Shown here piece by piece: positions 34,932-46,176 of a stretch of 64,000 bases of DNA (position 1 is the stretch's first letter; every line of letters starts with the position of its first letter). The translations under genes and the position numbers were made by a program. Under the pieces are notes generated by a model that made no database searches, was not told the origin of the DNA, and saw nothing but the letters and a program-made list of their open reading frames with translations. The stretch is from the NCBI GenBank assembly GCA_050084985.1, contig JBITNC010000001.1, positions 109,554,001 to 109,618,000 on the forward strand, written 5' to 3'. This stretch comes from Nageia nagi (taxonomy: Eukaryota > Pinophyta).

Positions 34932-35418
34932 TATGGACACCTAAAAATGAATTATTATTTATTAAGTAAATCATTTTAGATCCTCAATGATGTATTATGT
35001 AAAAAGGTGTTAAATAATACCCAAAGTCATGTCAAAGATGTGTAATATGTCTAGTGGATCCTTGTGGCATATATAAGAGATCAAAAAGATCAAATTCATG
35101 TATACTTGTATCATATATAAAGGCATCAATTAATGACCTTAAACTTGTATCATACTTGGATATGTTATATTTTTTATTATAGGCCACTAGCAATGTACCT
35201 CTTTTAGGTTGCCAATGATGTGCAATTGAATGAATGTATGCTCATCTTTTGTATATCTTGCTTCTAATGGAATTAATATATGATCTATATAAACACAACT
35301 ATATTTTTGTTATTCATTTTTTTCATATTTCATATATATGCAACAATAAAATATAAGTATACCAATAGTGCATTAATTAACCACAAAAAATAATTATATG
35401 CATTATTTTGGGTCTACA
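34932..35418 (+). repeat. Element B 5' LTR, with internal deletion
   Basis: 487 bp. It starts TATGGACACCTAAAAATG (the 3' copy has TGTAGATGCC...) and ends GGGTCTACA. It lacks about 134 bases present at about 42380-42510 of the other LTR. A TATA-like TCTATATAAACAC is at 35284-35296 and is mutated in the 3' copy. Confidence 0.85.
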
Positions 35419-35431
35419 TTTTGGTAAATCC
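35419..35431 (+). promoter_or_regulatory. Element B primer-binding site, degenerate
   Basis: TTTTGGTAAATCC follows the LTR directly and lines up with TTTTGGTGAACC of element D. The tRNA is not assigned. Confidence 0.5.
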
Positions 35432-35759
35432 ATATGTTCAATTCATCTTGCCCTTTCAATGAGATCTCATGAAACCTTTGTATCAAATATACATCATTAG
35501 TGGAATACATTATTATTCCTAGGCCATCAATGGTATGAAAATGGAGCATATTATGCCCCTCCTTTAGGAATTGAACAAGAACATCACAAAAATATGGAAA
35601 CAAATAGCAACAATGACCAATTCAGGGAGTTCAACATTTGATCCTACTTTTTAATATGGTCCTTCTAATATCACATAATCATAAAGTCTAGATGAATATG
35701 ATGGCATCTTCACTTCACCATTGATAGATGATATTTGTAGTTTTCTCCTACCACTTGAC

Positions 35760-36250
35760 CACAAGGCCCCCAAGTTTGAGATGTTTAGTGGCAAATAAGA
35801 TCCTAAACAACATCTCATTAGCTTTTAGGAGGATTTCTTGTTGAAGTTAGGAGATTGATGGTGAAATTCTTTCAAAGAAGTCTAAAGGGGGATGCTAATA
35901 AATGGTTCTATGATCTTCCTTGTAATTTGATTGATTCATTTAAGACCTTAGTCAAAGCATTCATGGGCCAATACAAGCACAATATCAAGGAGCAAAGCAA
36001 TGTATTTGATTTATGTGCACTTTGAAAAGGAAGCAATGAAACCCTAGAGAAGTATATTCTATGCTTCAAAAAGGTATGGTAATCTATTCAAAGTAAATTA
36101 GATGAGCATGAAATTTGTGCTATTTTTTGTGAATCTATTATACATATTCTTAATTTGAATGCTCCTAGTGCTAAATATATTGGTTTTAGCGTACTAGTCC
36201 AACATTTATTGCAAAAAAAAAAGGTATTATTAGCTTTATATGTGCTTAAG
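35760..36250 (+). pseudogene. Element B gag
   Basis: Frames together read KQHLISF, DANKWFYDLPCNLIDSFKTL and KAFMGQYKHNIKEQS, the gag core of plant gypsy elements (W-F/L-P region), then ETLEKYILCFKKVW. At least two frameshifts and several stops break it. Residues near 36120-36210 (CESIIHILNLNAPSAKYIGF) belong to the end of the domain. Capsid protein in the intact element. Confidence 0.75.
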
Positions 36251-36649
36251 TATGTTCTATTAAAGATAATCGAAAAACATATGCAAAGAAAGATGAAAAA
36301 TTGATACATATGGTGGATTGACTTACTTCTGAAGTTCATAGGGATATATCATATGACTTGTTTAAAAATGAAATTGTTCCTACTAATATTTCAGCTGCTA
36401 TGTTTTCTAAAAAAGATAGAACCATTAAGGAATGTGATGCTATTTCTTTTTACAAATTTTAAAAGATAAATAAAGAATTGTTAGATTAATGTTCAGCTTT
36501 ATATATCAAACCTATGGTTGATGAATGGAAATTCAAAAGAATAATATAAATAATGGATCAACTATAAATGTATGCTCTAATCATTTTCTTATTCAATTGC
36601 AAGAAAAAGGTGTAGAGATCCCTCCATTAGAAGAAGCTACTTTCAAAAT

Positions 36650-36940
36650 TAGGGCTTATGATAGCTAATCAAAGAAACCATTGGTAATAGCTACAATTAT
36701 GATTACTATAGGTTTTACACAAATAGCAACAAATTTTTATGTTGTAGAGTCCAAATTATCATATAACATGCTTTTAGGGAGGCCTTGTATTCATGATAGG
36801 GATGCAATCCCTTCTACACTACATGGTAAATTATAGTTCAAATTCAAAGGTGAAGTACATACATTCATGGGAGATCTTAAGCCATATGCACTATGTAATA
36901 TTACTAATTTTGAATATCTTACTATGTTACCACCATGATA
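36650..36940 (+). pseudogene. Element B protease end
   Basis: SYNMLLGRPCIHDRDAIPST (about 36755-36815) is the conserved end of gypsy aspartic proteases. The D-[ST]-G box that should lie about 60 codons upstream is not visible. After it comes PYALCNI, then a poorly conserved spacer to reverse transcriptase that contains two open frames (37184-37387 and 37432-37650) without motifs. Confidence 0.7.
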
Positions 36941-37959
36941 TGAGATAGAGTCCTTGGAATATCCTAAATGAGGAGAAATTATGAAAAATAGGTCCAAATC
37001 ATGGAGATAGGTATGGGAACTTATAGAATTAATGACATAGACCTATTTATATCCATAAAAGACTTAGGATGACCCCATATGTTAGTTATTGAAGGCCACC
37101 AATGGTGTGAAATACTACCAAAAGGCTACCAATAGCAGAAAAATGATGAAGAAAGTGACCAATCTTGCTCTACCTTATCTGAAATGTCAAACCAAACCTC
37201 TTCAATAGACATGCTAGCATCTTCTGAATCAGGTAAAGTCTTTACCTCTTCTTTTGTTCATAAATACATGGTTCAAAATTGCAAATATAAAGAGGCAAGC
37301 TTAGGTAAAATCGAACAAGGAATGCCTTCTTTCCTTAATAACTCTAAGGTTCAAATGACCAAAATAAGCTTGGCTAGTGATGATTAAGTAAAAAAAAATG
37401 GGGTCCCATTAAGTTTGTTAAAGAATGCAATTTGATAGAGTTATCGAATGATATTGATATAAATACTTGGATTGATGATTCTATACCTCTTGAATTTAAC
37501 TATTTCAATATTGATGATGATCTTCTTGACTACTTGGGGGCACATTCAAAATTTTCCAAATCTAATGAGAAATACCAAGCTAGTTATATCCTTAATGAAT
37601 ATGCTTATTTTATTCAAGAGATCAATTTTCATGAAGTATTGCAGGTTTAGCCATTAAATGTGGCTAAGGATCAAGTAACAAGCATGGAAGAATTTCCCTC
37701 CTTACAACAAAGGAAGAAGACCTTACATTTTTTTAGAGGAGTTAATACACATCAATATTGGTACTTTGAATAATGAAAGATGGATACAAATTGGAGCAGC
37801 CCTACCTCTTCCATAAAAAGAAAGGTACAAAAATAAATTCATTGAATATTCTAAGAAATTTTCTTGGTCTTATGATGATATGTTAGGTTTAGATCCTTTA
37901 TTTATTATGTATAATTCACCATTTAAAGAGGGATACAAGCTAATCAAATAAAAACCAAG

Positions 37960-38650
37960 AAAGATGCATCCTTCCATTGCATTACTAGTCAAGAAAGAAA
38001 TTAAGAAATTTTTGAATGCTAGATTCATAACACCAATTAACTATTCTAAATGGATGACTAACATTGTCCTTGTTTCCAAACCAACTAGTGAGATCTAAGT
38101 ATGTACTGATTTTCATGATATTAATAATGCTTTTCCTAAATATGATTTCCCATTACCTAATATTGATATGATTATTGATAGTATAGTTGGTCATGATACA
38201 TTATCATTTATGGATCAATTTTTTGGCTACAACCAAATATTGATTAACCTTATTGACCAACATAAAATAACTTTTACCACACCTTGGGGTAATTTTTGTT
38301 AGAAGGTTATTCCTTTTCAACTTAAAAATGTAGAAGCTACATACCAAGGAGCACTGCTCACCATGTTTCATGAGCAGATTCATAAGATTATGGAGGTATA
38401 CGTTGATGATATTCTAGTCAAATCCAAGCAAGGAAAAGACCATATAGAAGTGCTTGAAGAGGTATTCACCATTTTACAAAGGTACAAACTAAGACTTAAA
38501 CCTCAAAAATGTGCATTTGGAGTTACTTTTGGGAAACTATTAGGGTTTGTAGCTTCTAGTCGAGGAATAGAAGTAGACCTTAAAAAAATAAAAACTATTG
38601 TTAGCATTCCTTCAACTAAAAACTTGAAATAATTAAGGAGTATCCAAGGA
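37960..38650 (+). pseudogene. Element B reverse transcriptase
   Basis: The frame reads KKEIKKFLNARFI, SKWMTNIVLVSKP, VCTDFHDINNAFPKYDFPLP, TFTTPWGNFC and VYVDDILVKSKQGKDHIE (catalytic YVDD at about 38398-38409), then RLKPQKCAFGVTFGKLLGF. Catalytic Asp pair and template-grip motifs are kept. In-frame stops replace a Trp after NFC (38301) and other residues. It would copy element RNA into DNA. Confidence 0.85.
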
Positions 38651-38779
38651 AAAATAAATTCAATTAGAAGATTCATTTCACAACTTTGATACAAGTGTAG
38701 GCCAATTACCCATTTTCTCAAAAAGGATGTCAAATTTATATGGGATGAAAATTGTCAAAAAGCATTTGAGGATATCAAA

Positions 38780-39200
38780 TAATATTTGCTTAATCCTCCT
38801 ATCCTAGTTCCCATAGATTTTCCAAAACTTGCTTACTTATACATCTCAGCTACATTATATGCATTAGGTACAATTCTTTATCAAAAAGATATAAAAAATA
38901 AGGAAAGAGCCATCTATTTTCTCAACAAAACATTGATTGATTATGAGACTAGATACACTCCTATGGAAAAGATTTGCTATGGTATTATGTTCACTACTAA
39001 AAACTTGAGGCATTATTTATTATATTACACTACATTTGTCATTAGTACTATTAACCCATTGAAATATCTTGTGGCTAAGAAGCATCTATCAGGTAGACTT
39101 CCAAAGTGGTTAATGTTGTTATAGGAATTTGACATCAATGTTGTAAAGTAAAAATCTATCAAAGGCTAAGCAATCATAGATTTGATAGCTAATTTCCATC
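38780..39200 (+). pseudogene. Element B RNase H (first)
   Basis: YISATLYALGTILYQKDIKN, IYFLNKTLIDYETRYTPMEK and LRHYLLYYTTFVIST is the RNase H that follows reverse transcriptase in gypsy pol. The first Asp (normally D in the strand before ALG) is not clear. The frame ends at a TAG (39122) followed by EFDINVVK and further stops. Confidence 0.8.
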
Positions 39201-39359
39201 AAGACAAGGAGCCACTCATCCATGAAGAATTTGCAAATGAACATCAAGGTGATCCATGCTTCCAATGGTGTGCATTCCTGCTAGAGGACCACCAGTGGCA
39301 TGATTTTGATGAGATCTTGATCCTTCATGACTACATATGTTTCATGGAAGATGATCCCA

Positions 39360-39760
39360 CTATTTGGACCTTATATTTTGATGGTTAAAAATGCTCTCAT
39401 GGAGAAGGAACATGTATTATCTTGGTATATCCTATAAATCAAATAATCCCTATGTACTACAAACTTGGTTTGAAATGCACAAATAACATAGTTGAATATG
39501 AGGCTTCGATATTGGGATTAAAAGCTTTTGTCACTTTGAAAATCAAGGATATAGAGGTATATGGGGATTAATTGCTTATTTTCAATCAAGTGAAAGATTT
39601 GTTTGAGACTAAGGATGAAAATTCAAATCCTTATAGACTTATGGTGACTAATTTAGTAGATTAGTTTGATAGATATACTATTTAGAATATTCCAAGAACT
39701 AATAATAGGTAAGCAGATGCAATGGCAAGTGAAGCCTCTCTAGCACCAATTGAGATTGAA
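39360..39760 (+). pseudogene. Element B second RNase H (RVT_3-like)
   Basis: LYFDG, then NNIVEYEASILGLKAFV, then YGD with a stop, then NIPRTNN and ADAMAS follow the order of the additional RNase H of Tat elements (D, E, D motif residues all visible). Four or more stops break it. Confidence 0.8.
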
Positions 39761-39939
39761 GATAAGGATAACATCCTCATACTTCATAAGTTAAGCTCCC
39801 CTTCTTACATGGATCATATGTATGAGATTTAAGTCTATATTATTGTAGAAGAGAATGATTTTCAGAATTAGTACTTTGATATTTACAATTATTTGAAAAA
39901 TCAAATAGTTCCTAAAACTTTTGATAGAAATGAAAGAGT

Positions 39940-41120
39940 GATTGAAAAAAAATATAGTAAGATATGTGATCATTGTAGAAGTATTATATAGAAGGTCATT
40001 TTATGGTGCATTATTGAGATGTTTGACACAATATGAGATAACTACTACCTTAAAACAAGTTCATGATGGTTTATGTGATGTCCATTTTCATACAAAGGCA
40101 CTACACATAAAAATTTTGACGATTGAATATTATGTGCCTACTATGGAAGAAGATTGTAAGGCTCATGTAAAAACTTATTTGTAATGCCAAAAATATGCAA
40201 ATATAGAGAAGAAACCTACCCAAGAGTTACACTTTATTATTTTCCATGGCTATTTGCTACTTGGGGCATAGATTTGATTGGTATGATCAATCCTCCTTCT
40301 AGGGAAGGACACAAATTTATCATTACAACTACAAATGTTACCACCAAATGGGTGGAAGCTATCCTAATGAAATCAATCACTAAAATTGGAATCATTGCAT
40401 TTCTAACTAAAAACATCATCATAAGGTTTGGTGTACCACAAAGATTGATCATGGAAAATAGCCAAAATTTCAAAGATAAAGACATGAATGAATTTTGCAA
40501 GAAGTTTCACATTACACAAACCTTTTATTCTATCTAATACCCTTAAGGTAATGGTCAAGCTAAAGCTACAAATAAAAAACTCAAGAATATACTTGCCAAA
40601 ACATGGGATAGATATAAGAGAGATTGGCATGGCCAATTACCATATGCATTATGGGCATATAGAATAAGTGTTCCTATAGCCACTAGGGCAACACCATTCT
40701 TATTGGTATATGGAGATTAGGTGATTGTTCCACTTGAGTTGGAAATCCCATCCCTAAGGATTTCTTTACAAGGTGACATATCCAATTATGATTCAATAAA
40801 AGAAAGGTTGCAATAGTTGGAATCATTAGATGATATGAGGATCAATGCCATTGAACATCAAAAGGTATACCATGAATAACTCAAGAGAGCATTTGGAAAT
40901 AAAATCAAAGCAAAATAAGTCAAGGTAGGATATCTAGTGTTAATGGAAAATATCAACAAGATAGCAATAATGATGAATCAAAAGGCAATTTGGGCCCAAT
41001 TGGTTGGGCCCATATGTTGTAATTGAAGCAATAGGATCAAGTGAATATAGACTATCATCCATGGATGGCAACAAAGAACCAAATACATTCAATGCCTTCC
41101 ATCTTAAACATTTATATGCT
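39940..41120 (+). pseudogene. Element B integrase
   Basis: A His/Cys zinc-binding part is at 40070-40210 (VHFHTKALHIK ... CKAHVKTYL, stop, CQKYA). The core follows: WGIDLIGMINPPSREGHKF with the first Asp, then RLIMENSQNF where the second Asp is Glu, then a block near 40555 where the catalytic Glu codon reads AAA (Lys). A C-terminal part with LVYGD and VPLELEIPSLR runs to about 41100. Two frames (39942-40184 and 40184-40537) overlap at the shift. Confidence 0.85.
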
Positions 41121-42145
41121 TAGATACAATAGCTCCATGCCCTACAAAACATAGATTTTATGAGTAGAGGCATGTTCACTTTTATTTTTTGCAAAATTCA
41201 AAACATTCCATGATACTAGTGGTGTGCATTGACTATTAGTACAAAGCTAGTGATGTGAAAAATATCAAAAAAAAGAAGAAAAAGAAAAAGAAAAATAACA
41301 AATGATAATCTAATATCTTTGGATCATAGACATAAAATGTATGATTATCGATGGCCACTAACATGGCTAGTGAGAGTTCACTCACTTAAAAATAAACAAA
41401 TGATATAGCCATAAGTAAGATGTTGACATTGGATCACTTCCAATGAATGATGTAACTTATTTTTATTCATATGATTTTTTCTTTGAACCCATCCAAAGCA
41501 TAATTTCTTCATATCATAGACATAAAATATATGATCATCGATTACTAACATTGACTCAACATCAATGGATGACACAACTCACTATGCATCCATCCTATTT
41601 TTATGACTAATACTTCATCATATGTATCTACATCTTGAAGAGTAGAAGAAAATACATAAAATTCCATGCCATTAGTGGTGTGTACACTATTACGTACACT
41701 GCCAATGGCAATCATCTCATCATCATTTTATCCTAGTTAAAGAATATCCTCTCTTTTTTTGGGCATGAATGTAAGTGTGAATGGTTCATGAGTATCATAA
41801 GTGATTGAATGACTAGATTCATGGTTGTAGTACAAGGGGCAAAACCACATATTCCATTTCCAAAATTAGATAGGGGACCATCTAACTACATCATTATAGC
41901 CATTTCCATCATCTACATAGCATCATTCCTAAAGAGAGACTCTTCATCAAATTGAACCTTGGTTGCACCATTTGAGGACATTTCTTTGGGTATCCAAGTC
42001 AAAAGGGGGTAGCAAGGGACCCTCATCATCAACAACAACAAAAATAAAAATAAGGGGAAGTATAGTAAAGAGTTCAAAGTTTTTAAAAATATTCTTCTAC
42101 ACTTCTTCTTTGGATATGTAATTTCATTGCTTCAATCATACCTCC
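41121..42145 (+). other. Element B 3' noncoding region
   Basis: No coding motif. A 28-bp unit, CATAGACATAAAATGTATGA and its last bases TTATCGAT, occurs at 41325-41352 and 41515-41542 with two changes. A GA-rich tract (about 41268-41296, AAAAAAGAAGAAAAAGAAAA) lies near the start. Confidence 0.65.
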
Positions 42146-42158
42146 AAAGAGGGAAAAA
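42146..42158 (+). promoter_or_regulatory. Element B polypurine tract
   Basis: AAAGAGGGAAAAA ends directly at the 3' LTR start (TGTAGATG). Confidence 0.8.
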
Positions 42159-42779
42159 TGTAGATGCCTAAAAATGAGTTATTATTTATTAAATAATCCA
42201 TTTTAGAGTATCAATTATGTATTATGTAAAAATGGGTTAACTAATACCCAAATTCATGTCAAAGTTATGTAATATGTCTAGTGGACCCTTGTGGCATGAA
42301 CAAGGGGTAAAAAAAATAAAAATCATGTAAACTTGTATCATATATAAAGGCATCAATTGACGACCTTAATATTTATGGGAAAACAAATATGAGAAGGACT
42401 CTAGAGAGATTCTAGCACGTGTTACATCACTCCATTATACACAAATATTATTCATAAGTTATATATTATGTTTGCTTTTTTATTATTCTTTTGTTTGCTC
42501 GTCACTAAATTATTGATTGCATCTATTGTATTGATTATTTTAGGCCTCTACTGATGTACCTCTTTTAGGCTAACAATAATGTGAAATTGAATGAATGTAT
42601 GCTTGTCTTTTGTATATGTTATTTCTAGTGGAATGAATATATGATCTAATTAAACACAAATATCTTTTTGCTATTCATTATTGCCATATTTTAGATATAT
42701 GCAAAAATAAGAAATAAGTAGACCAATAGTGCATTAATTAACCCCCATAAATAATTATTTGCATTATTTTGGATCTACA
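42159..42779 (+). repeat. Element B 3' LTR
   Basis: 621 bp, starting TGTAGATGCCTAAAAATGAG and ending GGATCTACA. It matches the 5' LTR apart from the deletion and many substitutions, so this element is clearly older than element A. Confidence 0.85.
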
Positions 42780-43200
42780 CCCATTATTACCTCTTTAAAC
42801 CAAAAATCAATTGGTAGATTTTGTAAAAAAAACCACATGGGTAGTTTTGTCAATGATTCATTTTTCGGTTTGAAACCCTCATACCTTTTTTTTATATGTA
42901 GACCACTTTTTCCAAACCACCATGGTCCTTTTTCTATCATCCAATGTAGATCTTCCTCTAGATTCAAGTTGAATATGATAAATTACTTTAGTAGAGTCAT
43001 CATTTCCACCTTCCCTTTTCATTTTCACATAAGTTTGATCCATCTTCTTAAGTTCTCTAAGATTGACCTTGTACCCATAAATTTTCCAATAAGGGTATTC
43101 TTTCTACATTCTTGGATCTTTTCATAGGCCTCATCTGGTACCACTATTCAATATGTCCCCTTATAAAACTCCACTTTTTGTACTTTTATAGGAATTTTGA
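42780..43200 (-). pseudogene. LINE ORF1, N-terminal part (DUF4283-like)
   Basis: The frame from 42967 reads EEDLHWMIEKGPWWFGKSGL and then KLPMWFFLQNLPIDFW, the hallmark Trp-rich strands of the DUF4283 domain in plant L1 ORF1 proteins, thought to bind RNA. Upstream on the same strand (about 43140-42990, with frame changes) a Tyr-Lys-Gly-Thr-Tyr strand and a LIGKFMG stretch belong to the same domain. The frame is cut at 42780 by element B and resumes at 34931. Confidence 0.8.
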
Positions 43201-43440
43201 TATGAATAATACTAGTATTCCTTGTACTTTTTTGTAAAAATGCAAAAATTGATGTAGAGACATGGGGACCCCCACCCCATTTGGGTGGGTCCATAAGGAA
43301 AACAATGAAAGATCTAGCACATGTGCTTCCAAATAATAGCTATAAGGTATGCATATAATTATTTTTAAGAGGAGGTTAGTGTACTCTTTAACAATATGTG
43401 GTAGAGAGACTAATATAATGGATTGCAATGATCCTAAGCT

Positions 43441-45081
43441 ATGTATATAACAAGTATTTTTTGGAATCCCTTGAGTATTTTTAGGAAGATTAATTAACTA
43501 CTTTCAAACCAAATTCAATAACCTTTACAAGTATTCTTCATGTATGTGCAACTTTTATAGCTCTAAAATAGGGTATGGATATTCATTTATAAATAACTAC
43601 ATGCTAATTTATTTTGCATTAAATTATGTTAATAATCCTGATAGACATGTATTAAAATTATGTGAGCATTAAGAAGGGAAGTATTTTATTTGAGTTGATG
43701 CATAATAGATAAATAATTTTATATAATGTAATTATTTTAGGATATTTAATGAATGATAGTAGTAATGAATCCATCAAACTATTTAAATAAATAGAACATG
43801 CAGGTAATAATCTAGATGATATTACAATTGTTTATTTATTATTTACATGAATCAATGCATAACTATAGAAGGAGGGTTATCAATACTTAAAATTTACAAA
43901 TAACTATTATTGTATTATGTACCTATAATGAAATACTATACATGTATGGTTTACCTTCTTAGCTATGTTGGAAATCTAGATATTCAAAAGACTTTATAAA
44001 TAGCATGAAAATAAAACTTGATACCTTAAAATAGAATTTATCTCTTGGTAACTTTAGAATTAATGATCTATAACACTCTTAAGCTTTATAGCTTGAGAAC
44101 ATCACATCCAAATTTTTAATACTTTATTTTACAGATTTCTTTCAATATTCAAATGTAATCTCTATCCTAGATTTGTAGGCAAAAAATAGGAATTTCACTA
44201 CATTAAAATATACACATAATATCATTTTTTTTATTTATGTCTTCAACACTTGAATGTAAACTATTATCTATAAATATGCATATAAAAATATTCATTCACA
44301 TTCAAATGAATCAAATGAAGACTATACAAAATATAGAATGAATCAAGAGTATTTATATATTTTTTTATTACAAAAGAGATTACATTTGGCCTATTTAAAG
44401 ACTTTATTTTTCTCTCCCTAGGTTTGTAAACTCAGTACAAGAGAATGTAATCATAGCTATAAAAATAAAATCTTATATTTTCTTTCCCATTTAATTCTTC
44501 CTATAGGTGTTGTTTCCCCTACCTTATCCTCTCAAATTGCCTTTTAACTCCCTAAGTCATTTCAATTAATCTCTAACTAATTAAACACCTATTGGGTAGA
44601 CAAAATGACTCAAAAACATAGGTTATATATCTTTATATTTATCTACAATATACCCCTGAATTTATCTATGATATACAACCAATTTTATTTGTGATGTACT
44701 TAATGAGATCACTAGAGACTTAGTCATCCTAGAATGAACTTAGTTGGCTACTATACCCCTAGATTTTATTTGTGATATTCACCTAGATTTTATCTACATA
44801 TAGAAAGAAAAATATAACACATATGATCCAATTTATTAAATCACACCTCCCCAATAAGATGAAATTTGGTCTCCAAATGCTTAAAAAAATATAAGAGTGA
44901 GGAACCCAAGTCCCTCAATCAACTCCAAAAATATTTATTTCCTATGGATACAAAATTTTAAGATTTCAAGGATCCTAAAACACAATTCCTTTTTTATGTA
45001 TGAATGGCATTCTATTTGTTGTAAAATAAGATTGACTATATTCTTGATACCTAACTTTGTTTATCTACCTTCTCTTCCTAT
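43441..45081. other. No gene seen
   Basis: AT-rich DNA lies upstream of the LINE 5' end. Near 44.60-44.80 kb a phrase of the type CTAGATTTTATCTRTGATAT recurs four times. The stretch CACCTCCCCAATAAGATGAAATTTGGTCTCC (44846 on) is on the side of the neighbouring minus-strand gypsy protease fragment and may belong to it. The plus frame at 44897-45211 has no motif. Confidence 0.45.
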
Positions 45082-45456
45082 TCAAATCCTGATTACACTT
45101 TTTTTGGATTGGACTATTATGAAAATTATAAGTGTTAATTTTCTAGAATTATTAATAATGCTCTTGACTTGCCTTCCTATGATAGCATGGTCTATTATTT
45201 TACTCACATGATATTTTATAATAAACTTCCTACCATCCTTAATAATATTATATTTATTCTCATTTCTAAAATATATTTCATCCTTATCATATAAATAAGG
45301 ACTTCCTAATACTACTCCAATCACATCAATAGGAATAACATCAAATTCAATCTCATCAATGCCATAAATATTAATAGAAAACTTCAATTTATATTGGTGA
45401 GTCACTTCATATTTTCCCTTTTTCTTATCCATCTTAGTGTATAAGGATGAGATCAA
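45082..45456 (-). pseudogene. Gypsy protease fragment of another lineage
   Basis: The 124-codon frame contains YKLKFSINIYGIDEIEFDVI and GVVLGSPYLYDKDEIYFR, then KYNIIKDGRKFIIKYH. The order (Asp-rich strand, G-V-V-L-G-S-P-Y-L-Y) is that of the second half of a gypsy aspartic protease. It differs from the NMLLGRPWIHD type of elements B and C. The active-site half, gag and polymerase are not recognisable next to it. Confidence 0.55.
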
Positions 45457-46161
45457 GGGTAAGTTGCTAACCCTAATTGTTGCACCAAAGCCTCTTAAAT
45501 CATATTTACTTGTGATTATGGATCAAATAAAAAATAAATCTTATTTTTATTCAATTATACTTTATGTAAACACCTAAACATAATTTTTATTAAAATAAAA
45601 ATCATATTTTGGGTATCAAAGTATAAAAAATGTAAAGTGTTATAAATGTTAAAAAGGATATCATAATCAACATAATTTATACAAATGCTAAGAAGAATAC
45701 CACAAGCTATGTAATAAATACATATATCAACAAATACAAATATCTAATATAATGTACAACAAATAAAGAACCAAAGAAAAAATTCCCTATCAGATAGGTC
45801 AACTCATGAGCATCACATCATTTGAATAATAATGGTATTTTGTAATATTGCCTATCTAAGGATTTGTTATCTACTCTTCATAATATTTAATATTGCTTAA
45901 TTATTTTCTTATTATTAACAATTTCCACAATTCTAATGCTATGGAAGAACAATATTCACATGACATACAAATCATGGCTTTTAGTCTGCAAAGTATCAAA
46001 TGTAGATGATGAACTTATTTTGAGCTTAATATCCCAAATTTAGCAAAGAGGAGAATACAGTACAATCAATGAATATCCATTTATATTCAAAATACTTCAG
46101 TAAGTATATTATAGAGAAATAATATTTTATTTTATTAAAATTCATTAGTTTTATGACTACA
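45457..46161. other. Probable element C 5' LTR region
   Basis: The end ATGACTACA (46153-46161) stands directly before a primer site, so this stretch should hold the 5' LTR of element C. I find no second copy in the window, so the LTR start is unknown. No coding sequence is seen. Confidence 0.4.
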
Positions 46162-46163
46162 TA

Positions 46164-46176
46164 TTGGTGAACCCCT
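46164..46176 (+). promoter_or_regulatory. Element C primer-binding site
   Basis: TTGGTGAACCCCT follows an LTR-like end ACTACA with a two-base gap. The core TTGGTGAACC is the same as in element D. Confidence 0.55.

Larger units (their letters stand above)
34932..42779 (+). mobile_element. Element B: decayed Ty3/gypsy with two RNase H domains
   Basis: 7,848 bp on the plus strand. Order: LTR, primer site, gag, protease, reverse transcriptase, RNase H, a second RNase-H-like domain, integrase, noncoding end, polypurine tract, LTR. The second RNase H between the first one and integrase is the mark of the Tat lineage of plant gypsy elements (includes Ogre). It is inserted in ORF1 of the L1 LINE, with CCTAT (34927-34931) and CCCAT (42780-42784) as a 4-of-5 target duplication. 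Every domain has stops. Confidence 0.9.
16570..43440 (-). mobile_element. L1-type LINE, split by two LTR elements
   Basis: Taken together, the minus-strand pieces 43440-42780, 34931-31684 and 19614-16570 form one LINE: ORF1 with a DUF4283-like domain and a zinc knuckle, ORF2 with endonuclease, reverse transcriptase and zinc-binding end, a further coding-like stretch, and an A-rich 3' end. The interruptions are exactly elements B and A with their target duplications, and reading resumes on the far side of each. Without the insertions the LINE is about 6.9 kb, close to full-length plant L1. All frames carry stops and shifts. Confidence 0.85.

Noticed and set aside
37184-37650. Two plus-strand ORFs as host genes
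   Set aside because: They lie between the protease and reverse transcriptase of element B and are the variable spacer of its polyprotein.
34932-42779. Endogenous plant pararetrovirus (caulimovirus-like)
   Set aside because: LTRs, target duplications and integrase are present and no movement protein is seen, so it is a gypsy retrotransposon.
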